64,000 bases of DNA. Origin: Onchocerca lupi (Eukaryota > Nematoda > Chromadorea > Rhabditida > Onchocercidae). Shown here in pieces: positions 38,692-51,100 of the stretch. Every line of letters begins with the position of its first letter. The stretch's first letter is position 1. Position numbers and translations under genes: made by a program. The stretch is from assembly GCA_028564675.1 (NCBI GenBank), contig JAOVVO010000401.1, positions 1 through 64,000 on the forward strand, written 5' to 3'. Below the pieces are notes generated by a model. That model was not told where the DNA came from, did not search any database, and saw only the letters and a program-made list of their open reading frames with translations.

Positions 38692-39312
38692 GTTTATGTT
38701 TCCTAAATTTTGAAATGCAGTATTTGTTAAAGAATCTGTCTGTATTTAGAAATAAAATTAATTTTTATTTTTATATTATTGGAAAAACTGAAATAACGAA
38801 CGTTGCCTGACCAAAAAACTTCGATTTCATCTTCAGCATTATTTTTAATATAATCTAGAAAACAACCTAATGAATATTATGTAATAGTATAAGTAAGTGG
38901 ATTTACTTATTATATCGCGAAATTTGAAGAAAGTTTGGGATAATAAGAAGCTTTCTCGAAGATAAGCTACGTTTGTCGTGAATAATTTCTGAGTTCGTGA
39001 GCGATGTCGTTCAGTAGTTAATACCGCCAGTGAATCCAATCGAGTCGAATTGAATTTTGTAGTGGAGTCGAAGTAGATTGAATTATAGAACTGAATTGTA
39101 GATTTCACACCGAGTAATACGATTTTATTTTTGAGACCGGGAAGAAGAGGCACTGTAAGATTTTATTCTGAAGATTAGGAAGAAAAGACACTTTTGATAC
39201 AACCAAATTTATATCTTTTTAGATGGGAGTGGTTTAGTTGTTAGAAACTGAAGTGAATGGGTATGTGTTAATCATGGGAAGCTGTTAGGGCTAAAAAACA
39301 ATAACCATTGTT

Positions 39313-39540
39313 AATCATGAGAAGCTAAATGATTTACAACACCAGTTACATTGTTTACAATGAGAATTGAATATTGGAAACAATGGAAGCAATTGACAGT
39401 AAAATGTAATTCCTTTATGATTGAAAACCAAAGAAAGGAATAAATATGAGGTTCCTTTGTGATTAAAAACAAAGGAAGGAATAAACATGAGAAAAGCTGA
39501 ATGATTGACAACACTAGTTACATTGTTTACAATAAGAATT
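39313..39540. repeat. Interleaved direct repeats (55 bp and 42 bp units)
   Basis: A segment with CATTGTTTACAA core and flanks CATGAGAA..GCT..ATGATT occurs near 39313-39368 and again near 39484-39540. Between them, a unit starting TTCCTTTRTGATT and ending GGAATAAAYATGAG occurs near 39409-39450 and 39451-39490. A further TTACATTGTTTACAA lies near 39865. This suggests repeated local duplication. Confidence 0.8.
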
Positions 39541-40290
39541 TAGCATTTGATAGGAGCTTCGCGATATCAAATTCGCGACAACGTTCTCGAATAGGTAATG
39601 CAAGATCATATATCCAACTGGTTTTATACCTCAATTTTTCAACTTTATTTAACCTATACCTCAAGAATAATTTTTTGGGAGGAAAAAAATAAGATTTCTA
39701 AGTATTTATTAAAATACAACAAGTCCAACTTTGAATTTCTAAATTTCAGAATATTCGCAAAGGATGACTGAAAAATTATACTTGCTGATATTCAGTTTTT
39801 TAGATACATAGCAATGACAAGCAAACTCTTTTGAAACAAAAGTTGTTCGCAATGAATACAGGTTAATTACATTGTTTACAAGAAACTATTTTCAAGCAAT
39901 ACACCAAGAAATTTATTATGGTATTTGATATTTCGAGCAGATAAATGCTTTTTATCCATACTATAAGCAGTCGTTGTTTGCGAAAGACAATCTTGAAAGA
40001 ATGATAGCCCAACAGCAATTGGATAGATTCGACGGGATTATTTGATGCAAGATACCATTAAAATCTTCCAGACATCTCCATAATTTGTTTGAGATATATG
40101 TTCATACTATTGCCCGCTGGAATATCATAGTTCAGAATGATTGCTGGGTTAATATGGTAATTCCCATTCCTAACTTCAGTAAATATTACTTTATTAATAA
40201 GGACTGAAACGTTTAACTTTATAATCATCAATGGCAATGAGTTTATGCCAATTTCTACTATGATTTAGAATTATCAAAATTTTGATTAGA

Positions 40291-41604
40291 TCATAAAATA
40301 TTTGTCTTCATTTCTGCAAAGTATTGTGCATCAAGCCTTGCGCCCCAATAACAATCACTGTCATATGGATGTCCATTCAGTAACCAGTACTTTGCACCTT
40401 CAATAATTTTTCTATAACAATTCATTAACTTTGAATTCACATCCAAATACAGGAAAAATTTAAACTACCAAAGATTTTCAGAGGATTCAGAAAAAGACAC
40501 CGCGGTAAAATTTGGATATGCGCGAATAAGTTCGTATGTGTTTGATTCTGGAACTAAGTAATCGTGGAAGTTCCTATTCTTTATTTTAACTTCTAACATT
40601 GAATAACCTATTATCTTGCATTCATTAACGACTTAAAATGAATTCGGAAACATAAAATCAGCTCTTTTAACTCTTTCCGCTTTTAAGGAATATATCATTC
40701 TCTTTTATATGCATCGTAAAATCCGAAAAAATCTTCACACAAACTGTATGTAACTATCAATCATCTAAACGAAAAGAAAGAAATGCGCAGTATTGAAAAA
40801 CGAGTAAAAAGGAAAACTACCATTACTTGGAAAAGGCTTCTTGCATCCATAACACAGGAAACACTTCTGATGCCAGCAGTATCCCATAGCTTTTAAATAT
40901 GTCTCATTTATAACATGCTCACACCCTTAACTAGAATAAGCATTCACAATTCAAAAAAACATTTCTTTTAAAAAACATAAATGATTCCAAATTAAATTCC
41001 ATTCATTGATCTCAGTAAAGTAAGATGGAAATGGGAATACAGATGTTCCCAAGGAATTTCATAGATTTCAAGATTCCATGATTGGATAGAAATCATATTG
41101 CAAATAATTTTAAAAGTAAATGAAACAGACTCATACAAAGAAGGAAAAAGATTAAAAAGTCAAAAATAAAGAAAACAAGTCAAGAAACAACAAAAAACAA
41201 ACTATGACAAAGTTTTGGTCGTATCAGAGTACAAGAAACACACACAACATTACCATCATCTACGTAGTACTCACGTGTTATATTTGCTCTACAACGTGAG
41301 CAATGAAAATGGTCACGATGCCATAAATGATTGTTGGCAATGAAACCATCGTTATTAACAGTTTCTATAACAAAATTTAGATATTTCTTAAATTATAAGT
41401 AAAGCGCACTCCAATTCTCCCTAATCATCAGTACGAACTGCCTATAACTATTAAGTTATGATAACATACTGAGGAACACGGCCTGTAATTAAACACTCTT
41501 ATTGAACATTCCTTCCCCTCATGTTGATTTTCACTCGACTTATTCAGAGAGAGAGAGAGCATACCAGAACATTTGCCACACCTTGCATCTAAGAAGCCTT
41601 CCAT
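40291..41604 (-). CDS. Small protein with two LIM zinc fingers
   Basis: Exons complement(40291-40397, 40821-40925, 41203-41364, 41565-41604) give 137 residues from the ATG at 41604. The last donor could instead lie at 40827, shortening the protein by two residues. LIM1 ligands: C-GK-C, x16, WH-RD-H-FH-C-SR-C, x16, C-VS-C. LIM2 ligands: C-HR-C, x16, H-QK-C-FL-C-YG-C, x19, D-SD-C. LIM domains bind protein partners rather than DNA. LIM1 has His where Cys is usual (fourth ligand) and LIM2 has Asp at the seventh. The exon with the ATG begins after a CAG acceptor, so it may take a spliced leader or be joined to an unseen upstream exon. The preceding same-strand gene stops at 42274, so co-transcription is possible. 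I do not recognise the subfamily. Confidence 0.75.
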
Positions 41605-42273
41605 TCCGACCACTGACCAAACCAAGAGCATAAAAATATAAATACTAAATCACACTGGTAGCTCCAAGGAATACGTGTTTCATCCCAAATGTGAATTTTG
41701 AATACAACCTTAAAATAAAGTCTAAATATGTAAATTTAAGTGCTTCATGATTTAAATTTTATAATGAATTCCTACTGCTTCCAGTGATAATTGCTCTGCT
41801 CGAAAAGTAAACTATTTTTTCTCAAAGATTCTATTTCGCTATTTTTGAATAGTTCTCTATTCTAGCTTGGTCCGTACTGATTATGAAAGAGTAGTAGAAT
41901 AAAAAAATAATAGAATAATAGAATAGCTCCAACATTGCTAGTCGAATATTCAAGAATTTTATTGGTCAACAACTAAAAATTAAAAAAAAAGAAAATGAAC
42001 AAGGAAATACAAGGAAATAGTTGCATAAGAAATGAATCTATTGCATAAGTTCTACATGTTTTCCTGAATAAAACAAAATAGTTAACACTGAACAACCTGA
42101 ATACTTCAAAAAATATGCTGAACTAATCTGCATGGCGGAATATTTTTCTTGCACCATTCTTCAATACATGACATTTGAATGATATGCGAGCACAAATAAA
42201 AGGTGAGAAACATATAAAAATCAGAAAAATATAAAAATCGTAACAAGGCCATTCCAAATAATGTACACCGCAT
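41605..42273. other. Gap between co-directional LIM and BED genes
   Basis: About 670 bp without a phase-consistent exon. A short frame near 42125-42165 (minus, containing IEEWCKKNIPPCRLV) could be a missed exon, but no acceptor and donor pair joins it in phase. Confidence 0.4.
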
Positions 42274-45200
42274 TTAAAGCCCCCTAAGAACATTCATGCA
42301 TTTTCCGCGTACTGCCCATAAGAATTGCTTCCAGTCGGCTTTGTTCCATTCTTCGTAGCTGAAATTATAAAAAATTAATATAATATAAAAAAGAAAAGAC
42401 AATACCAAAAAATTACCGAAAAAGGTTACTGCAAAGAACTGGGAAGCAAAACTAATGAAAAACCTTGCTTTGCATTATACAATATTGCACTAAATCAATT
42501 TATATTTTTTACCTCAGATCACTGCCATTGAAACGTTCACGTACAGCAACTTTAGTTCCAAGGTCCGCGAACACAACCAAACGACCCCTCATGTCTTGTG
42601 CATTCGATTCAAAGCAAAATTCCCCAGTCCTATAAAATTCTGGTAAGATTAAAATTTCACACTTTCTCATGTCCTTGAGTTCTATCAATCAAAACGACCC
42701 ATAATTAAATGAAATATCCAACCTAAAACCCTATATAAATATCTCGTCGCAGTGCGACAATAACAAAAGCTTGTCAGTGTGTCAGAACTTCAAGATATAT
42801 CTCGAAAATATTGTCGAAGACATCGGAACAATAATCTATTAAAACCTAACAAATTAAAATATTGCTGCCAAGCTAAAGGGTGCCAAAAAAAGACTTAAGA
42901 AGTCCTCTCTTCCGGAAATTCTTAAGGAGAACTGCATGTTAAGAAATGAATTAAGAAATTGACCATAATCGTGATAGACAAGCAACCAAAACAATGAACA
43001 AACATCACTTTAGGAATCCATCAAGCAAAGAAAAAAATTACCGCCTAGAATTGTAAGTAAATGCCAAGTCCATATCATTGGCAACATGCAATAATTCGGA
43101 CAAATTGCTTCCATCACTCAGCACATATAATGGTTCATTATTATCACCCGCATCTTCACCCTTAAATTGATGAAATGCTTATTATTTATCTTTTCAGTAA
43201 AAAATTCTGAAATTACCATGAAACTGCATGTATATTTCTAGCTAAAAAATTATAGCATCTCAGGCACATTATTCATCTATCCACTCTTCATGCAATATAC
43301 TCAAATCCTTCCGTAAATCGGCCCATTGAAAGCACAAAATCCTTCAAAAAAGCTTGAATTTCCACTACATAACTGTAAAATAGCTCGAAATCCGATACTA
43401 TCCTTCATTAGATGATTAACTGCATCACTGATAAGCGTAACTCACATTGAGTAATGAAAATTTACGTGCTGAAGATTTTTGAAAACCAATTTGAAAACTA
43501 ACTTCACCACATTCCACCTTAGGAGAGAAAATCTTTGCAGATCGTGCTGATATTAAATTATCGTCAACCAGTCCTTTCTAAAAATAACAAGATCTCATAA
43601 GAGGGAAAAGATAAAGTTCGAAATCCAAGAATTCTTACAACACTAATTTTTTGAAACCTCTTATTTAGACATCATTTACGTTATATCATCACCATATAAG
43701 ACTACCATTTAACCAAACTTCAAGCTCTTAACATATTAAGATGCGTACGAAAAGAGTAGCATTTTTCATGAGAAAAAAAAAAGAAACCGCATCAAAAATG
43801 TTATCCTGTCCACAACCGATATTACTGGAAGTCTGCGGCTGTAATGATGGTGGTCGTGTATAGGCAGATGTTGACGCAGTTATTCCAGTAAGAGTGCCAT
43901 TTAATTTTGCATTTTTTGTAGCATTCTGTATGAACTGATCTAATAATGCCTGTTGTGACGAACTTGGTTTCGTATCTACAACGACACGAGCACCTGCTTC
44001 TGAAAAAAAAAGAAAAAAAAATGAAAATCTGGTGCTCATTCAACCATTCATACAAGATTTGCTCCTTATGAATTTCTTATTCGATGATAATCAAATGATG
44101 ATAATGATAAAGATTTTATAAAGAAAAATCTTGGTGATCCTAATAATTTAATATTTTTGAAACACCGCAAAATAACTTTCTTTTTTAAGCGGTTATAGAA
44201 GCGCACTGGAAAAACCACAATGCCGGAACAAATTATATTTTAAATATTATTCACAGTTCAATGTTACCACAAATATCACCAACTTATATAGTTATCAACT
44301 TCAATGATTCTGAAATTATCATAAGAAATCAAAAACTTCATGCGTAGAAAAAAAATTTTGAGTGCAACAGAGAAATTCAAACATATATAAGGATATCCAT
44401 CGATCTGTTCCTCGTCTTGCAAAATACCTTTGGTAATGAAACCCTTCCACAGCCCTAGTTAAAAGGCAATAATTAGCTACCACTGCCAACAAATTTCTGA
44501 TTGAAGAATCTTCCAGTTTTATCAACTAGCGGCATTCAATTAGTAAAACTGTAGATTCTTCAGTCAAACATTAATCAGCAATGGTAGCTAATCACTGTCA
44601 TGGATTAACCAATGAATTAGTCACTAAGCAAGCAAAACGAAAGTGAATGTCGATAAAGAAAAGTCAATGAATTAAACAAAGCCATTTAACAGCCAGAAAC
44701 ATAAGTCTTTTTCCAATAGTTGATACATGGTTATTTTTGACTTCAAGTACAATGCCATATCAAAAAGCGTACTCAAACATTTGAATTTGCGAGATGAATG
44801 ATCATGAAAACCACTTTCGTAAAGACCAATCCGATTTCGACCCGAATTTCTGCATACATTCGATAACCATATTCGAAATATTTAAATTTAGAGCATCGAT
44901 AAAAAATCTTTGAGCCTGTGCTTACTTTCCATCTAGAAACACGACCCCTGAGCTGCTCTCGAAACATTTCCTTTTCATTATCATGACATCCCACCTTCAA
45001 CCATTCTTGTTTTAACACAATGTCACTCCGACGAACATTTCCCTCGTTACTCACTCATAACGGATCTCGAATTCGAGACCAGTCTTTCCGATCATTTTTG
45101 GGACTTTCAGAATTAGCCAAATAAGCTCCTTTGGAATCCTCGACTTCAGACAGCACAGTAATGCCACCACCGTTACTAATTCTATATTCTAAACTGATGC

Positions 45201-48195
45201 ATTTTTCGGAATCATTTAATCCGCTTCCGCCACCAGTAAATTTGTTGCCAAAGTATGAAGGAATTTTCTGCTCAAAAGCCCAATTCTCTACATTTTTTTG
45301 GTAATAGCGCAAGCAAGTTTCACTCAGCCCTAGAAGAGAACTATTATCCCCCGCCCGTTTGTATGCATCAAGATCAATTTCCTTTTGAATTTTCCTCTGA
45401 ACTGCAACATTTTCAAAATAACTTAAGTTACTGTTACCGATTCCAGAATCAGGAAATACACAATCCTTATCACCCATAGCCAGTGATGTCGTAATTTGTG
45501 ACTGCAGGAAAAATTCCGGATAAAATACACCCTGCAAAAATTCGACAAAACATGAATATCTAATGAAATCCAGGGAAAAGCCACTAGAGTAAGCATGATA
45601 TCACAAACTTGTTAATATAAGGATTTCAGGTCCCTAACGAAATGACAAACAGAACGAAGCTGTTTGTGAGTAATGCGGAAGGAAGGGATAGAGGAGTAAG
45701 GGGATAAGGAGGCAAGAGAGAGGGGGTAAATAAGAAGTGAAGGAGAGCAGGTAACAATGTTTGAATGTATATGCATATAGGGAGGAAGACCCCCCTCCAT
45801 CTTTTCTGTCCTTTCCCCCTTTCCTCTCCCCCTCATTTCCACCTACCCTTATAACTCACGATTACCTGTTATACACTCTCTTTCTTCCCGCCCCCTTACT
45901 GCTATCACCTACTTCTTCCTCGCTACGTCATCTACTACCTCTAACCGGTACCGTGTCTCCTTTACTTCTATCCCATCGGTCATTCCCACTTAAATAATTC
46001 CCAAAGTTTTTGATCAAAGTTCGACCGCTCGTACATCCTCAACTTATCAAGTGTCGGCTGTTTCGGTATCAAAGATGATGGACTAGGAATTGCTAGAAAT
46101 ATGAGAAGCAAGCAAGTATAGTCAACCAAATATGGAATACCAACTTCACGACTATCAAATTCCTACTTTTCTACACAGCAAAGCTTAACTTTTAGTCACA
46201 AAATTTATTTGTTCGTAATAAAAATAAAAATCTTACGCTAATCAATAGCTGCTAATTACTAAAGTCACTCCTTCATGAAGATTGTTAAATATAAAAAATC
46301 TCTTTAAAGTCGAAGCTAATACTTCTCCTCAGCACAAAAGTAGTGTCAGCAATGGTGAGCAGCAGGAGAAACCAACATTTTCATCATTTCAATCATGCAA
46401 GTATAATATTACATCTAGCCATAATGTGTCTGCAAATCTCGCGGTATATTTAAAATGATAAGTTGATTCTATAGACAAAGCGAAAAAGATGATTTCAGAA
46501 AAATGTAAACTGAACTCCTGAATTTACAGATTGAATAACAGGTCAAATTACGAACTAAGTTCATTTATAAAAATACCTCTTAGTCTGGCAAGCTGTAGCA
46601 AGTGCTAACAGTAGCAGAAATCGAAACATGATGTGTTTCACAAATTTTTTCACAAGCCAAGAAAAGAATATTATACGGAGCACAGCCAACGATTGAGTTA
46701 AACGAAATGATTTAAAGTTGAAGGTACATGTGCTCATCAAATTCAATTTGCTGGGGAGATTTACTCTCGATCAACAATTTCGAATTTCAAGATTTCTGAA
46801 TGTTCACAGTCTTCAGTTAATAAGACTAGTCGTTGAATACATTAATTTCGCGATTTTGCTGCTTTCTTGGAAGTGCTGTTGGCAGTAGTAATAGATGTAC
46901 GCAACATGATTTCAGGAAAGATATATGGTATTTAGGAGAATAACACAAAAGTCATCCATTCCAGAAAATAATGAATGAGAAAATGAAAAATCGTTGTTAA
47001 ATTCATCCTTTACATTGAAATATCATGCCAAATATAATGTAGAACTCTGTAATATAGAACGGCAAATTGAATGGACACCTACCAGGGTAACATTGTTGTT
47101 CTCTATCTGATTCTGGTCTCACTTCAGTATCCACAGGGATCACAAAGGCCGCCGTTTCACCCTCAAAAAAAAGTAAATGGAACAGAATTCTAAAGTAATC
47201 AAAGGTCGAAGTGAATTGAAATTTGCAAAAACTGAATCAGTTTAATTTATCCAAAAGACGGAAAAAAGTTGCTAAAGTAAAAACCGACTCATTACGACCC
47301 ATTCTTTGATTTTCTCTATTTAGTCTAACAGTCGAGATTTATACGCATATTCATAGAAAAAAAACCTCGTTAACAAATCTGAATTCAAAATTTCTTTGTT
47401 AGAAAAAAGAAATTTTTTAGAGCAATACATACATTTCTATTATTAACAACAAGACGACTACGACCCTGAGGTTGATTGATGCCAATTCGTTCCTCCACGA
47501 TGTTCCAGATACCGCCGATGCCCGTGTCGTGCTTACGTTTTAAATGGAATTTTAGCGTTGTTGGACTGCGATCATTTGTTATCCATTCGCAATAACGACA
47601 CCGTACACCACTTAGTCCTTTCGTTTTTAGATCCACAAAAAAATTCCACACCTTAATTAGCATACGCGAATGATTTTTGAAATCTGAACAGATCACAAGG
47701 AGTATAGCTGTAGCAAGAACTAAATTATTGTAGAAACAGGATAATATATATTCTCAAAGACTTTAAATAAGCCATTAAGATATTATCTATATTAGCCAGC
47801 CACAATCAAAATCATCATCGCTTTCACAATTCATATGCAGATACCGGACCAAGTACAATGACTTGTAGCTGGCCTTTTTCGGTAGACCATTTATGACCAA
47901 GCATCTGTGCTGAACGGCTAAGCAATTCCCATACACTTTAGTAGAATGCAAAAGATGCGTTAAGAATTGAAACCAAAAAATATTCAACAGACTTCAATTA
48001 AAACACCATTAAAATGTTTGCACTTGAATTAAATCTCAAAAATTATTTTCTTCTAATGATACAAACCGGATTTGTCTTTTTTCTACCAGCATTTTTTGCA
48101 TTATACTGTGATGGCACTATAGGTGGAGAAATAACAATTTTGTGACATCCAGTCGATTTCGCACTGCTACCAGAAATCACCGAAGATGTAGACAT
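42274..48195 (-). CDS. BED-type zinc-finger protein, middle of model unresolved
   Basis: The start at 48195 (MSTSSVISGSS) and exons complement(48063-48195, 47433-47683, 47083-47161, 45990-46092) join in phase. Residues 52-100 hold a BED finger: aromatic VWNFF, then C73-x2-C76-x14-H91-x4-H96. BED fingers bind DNA in transposase-derived and chromatin proteins. Further exons on the same strand look real: about 45058-45559, 44926-45054, 43788-43999, 43503-43577, 43042-43160, 42513-42629 and 42274-42358. The last five are in phase with one another and end in a stop (MNVLRGL). Problems: a TGA lies in frame at 45055-45057 between two coding stretches, and the junction 44926 to 43999 does not fit in phase. 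If exon 4 is terminal (stop at 45980) the BED protein would be only 191 aa and a second gene would follow. No function is recognised for the downstream part. Confidence 0.6.
44447..44615. repeat. Long imperfect hairpin inside a BED-gene intron
   Basis: The left arm (about 44468-44521) pairs with the right arm (about 44544-44597). Shared blocks on one strand are AAAACTG, AGATTCTTCA and TGGTAGCTAAT. The arms are about 53 nt with an internal mismatch patch, and weaker pairing extends outward to about 44447 and 44615. The loop is about 22 nt. This is the shape of a pre-miRNA or a foldback element. Confidence 0.75.
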
Positions 48196-51100
48196 TGCTA
48201 TTCTTGTCGTGTATGCTGGGGTAGTTTAGTGGTTCCGAGTTATCTATCTGTAATATTTAAGACTAGTATAATACTTCAAGTTTATTCTGACTTAAAAAAC
48301 TATGTTATCATAAAATTTCTAGAATTCGCCATTAAAACTCTCTGTCATTACTTCAACATAATTGTGCTCTATCAGAACAAAAAAGAAACTAAATTTTCTC
48401 GCTCCTTCCTAGCTAGGATAATAGTGAGAAAGTCTAAAAAAATCGAAAATGGTAAATATGAAAGTGGTAAAAAAGCCAGTGAATAAGGCGATTTAATAAA
48501 AAGACCTGATGTTTGACACTGTGGAGAAAGAAGGGCGGACAAGGAAGGAAGGGCAAGGAGAATTACGCGGTGATCATCGTCGACAGGAGATTCACTGTTA
48601 GTCTGCAAATTTGATATTTTAAATGTACCGTTTCAAAATGCCGTCCGTTGAATTGTCCAATTTTCTTACTTTGTTTTCGAATTCTTAAAAATCTGAAAAT
48701 AAATAGCAGATGAAAATGATCAGGATGAAATGTTTCCAAACAAGAATACAATTGAACAAAAACAAGTCAAAGAATAAATTTTGCTGGCATAGCGTATGTA
48801 TCGATAAAAAATGATTAGCGTAAGAGAAAAAATGCCTCAAGATAACAGAAATAAAATATTCAAAGCAAAAAAAGATATAAAAGATTTTATTTAAGATTTT
48901 TTTTAATATTTCGGAATTTTTTTAGAAATTAATATTATAAACGTACAGAGTATCAAGGTGCCCGAATGTAGAGTACACTTTTTGAAAGAAATCTCAAGAA
49001 ACTAAATAAGCAAAAAGCAATTTACATAAGTGATCAGATCACGAGGGATCAGCGAACGAGAAGGAAGTGAAGAGTACGAGAAAGAAGGAAGTGAAGAGTA
49101 CGAGAAAGAATCTAATATATAACAATGACCGTTGGCAGTGACTGAAGTGGACAGGATGCTTGCTATTCCGTCTTCCTACATCATTCCAGTAGTATTCTAC
49201 TAACTGCCAAGGACCAGCCTATGTGGGATGAATTATTATCTGTGTGTGTATGCGAGCATATGTAATGATGCGTGGGTGTGGATGTGTGTGTGTGTACATG
49301 TATGGTTGCGTACGTGCCGTGTACGTATTGAATGCCGTATCTGTTTCCTTCCTTCTCTTCTACGGTTTATCTCGTTCCAACGAAAGAATAAACGGTCAGT
49401 TGTTGAGTGGACAACAGCATCAGCCATATAGGTCACTTCAATTCCTGGTCCCTACGAATAATAACAGGCTGAAGGGGCGCGCGCATTCACTACACACATA
49501 CACACAACATTACCACTAATCTCCCTACTGGTTTTATATACATTCCGAACAGACACACACACCCACCCACTCACTCACCTATACACAGCAGCAACTGTGG
49601 TAGAGGAGGCATTTCAGGCTCTCGTCGTCTGACATCAGCTATTAGAAGACCTGAAATGAAGAAGATGGGAGAGAAAGGGACCTGTCTGCTATCACTATCA
49701 CTCCCATCAACGAAGTAACGGTACGCGCGCCTCTTCGTTGACCAGTTTTCACGCCATCTGTTCCCTCCTCTGCTCACACACTATCCCATGCCAGGTCTAT
49801 CTAACACAACCTACAATACACATCCTGCTTATCCACTGACCCACTTATGCCATCCATACCCTTCTGTCAGGCACGCTTACAAAACAAACGAACGAACCAC
49901 ACTGCCAGCCAACAGGGTTAGGTGTCAGCCTAACAGCTTGGCAGATATATCTGCTCCACGCAATATTAAGTGGCTCCCAGGGCAGAGTACAAGCATGCGT
50001 GTATCGTTGAGAAAGGTTCTGCTGCCAGGGAAGTAATATCTAAAACTTCTTCAATTCGTGGTACCACTAAGCCTGGGATTATGTAATGAAGATCTCAAAC
50101 ATGTGAAGTCGAAACAATCCATCAAGGAAACATCTATCCGATCGCAAACTGTACCACCTCGATGCACGCAGTACCAATTCAATATAACATTTTCCAGTCA
50201 ATTTCTTTAACGCCATTTCAAAGACACACTTCTTGTGAGCTATAAATTTGAAACTATTCGAAATAATCCTTTTCAATTGCCCGCAGTGACATTCCCATCA
50301 AATAGGATGAATTTCACTTGTCTCTAAGACAAAAACAGATTCTTCGACGTATAACAATCGTTGAATTTGCACACTCCGGTAGCAGATATTAGTTTTTTGG
50401 CAGTCAAACAGTTAAGATTGCGTGTATAATGATATACGATTCTTTCCGTATAACACATTCCTATCCTTGAATAGTAAAAAAATTCCATTCTACCACATCA
50501 TACCTGATACTTCCAACATTTCGTTATCTTATACCACTTCTATCCTATCCAACCTATTCCCTTCCAATCTCCTCAAAATTCAAACCTGCTCCATTGCACG
50601 ATGAGCAAAGAACACGCCATATCGCTCATGTGCTCCTTATTTTAAACTAAAACCCGAACTGAACCCACTGAAATGTTTCAAAGATGAGATTTGCTATCCA
50701 ACTATCTGCAAGTCATAAAATGTCATGCGATTGTGCCGTAGAAATATTCCAGGTATAGGTTTATGGCCAACTTATTATTCATCCATCTTCCTCTATTAAT
50801 TTCACTTTCACTGCCTCCAGCTTCGACCATCCGCATCATATTGTATGAATCTAATTGAATGATCAATCCCATCAATTCCCAACTAACTCCAAAAGAATCC
50901 AATACATCTACAACTCATGGACGAAAAGTTCGTATACACCGAATTCCAGAAGCTTTCTCGAAAAGGAAAAAGATTTTCCGGAAACTCATACCATTTCCTG
51001 TTTCCTCGAATGAAATTATTGCAGTTTAGGCAACTTTATCATTAAATTTTCACCGAAATGGATCCACAAAAATCTCGAAATTTCTTACAACGAACTACAT

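Larger units (their letters stand above)
38444..40290. other. Tail-to-tail intergenic region
   Basis: This stretch lies between the stops of CNRIP1 (+) and the LIM gene (-). It includes the CNRIP1 3' UTR with its AATAAA and a set of direct repeats (39313-39540). No exon is visible. Confidence 0.6.

Noticed and set aside
41238..41252. GTGAGT donor inside the LIM1 exon
   Set aside because: Using it would remove the last two zinc ligands of LIM1. Reading through gives exact LIM spacing and a good later donor at 41202.
44466..44500. miR-34-like seed (GGCAGTG) in the BED-intron hairpin
   Set aside because: The word lies on the 3' arm of the minus-strand fold, while miR-34 is a 5'-arm product. 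The rest does not match, so it is most likely coincidence.
47787..47987. Minus-strand frame between BED exons 1 and 2
   Set aside because: No acceptor and donor pair keeps phase, whereas joining 48063 directly to 47683 does. Treated as intron.
49571..50036. Open frames on both strands in the GC-richer patch
   Set aside because: Low-complexity surroundings, no splice signals in phase, no family motif.
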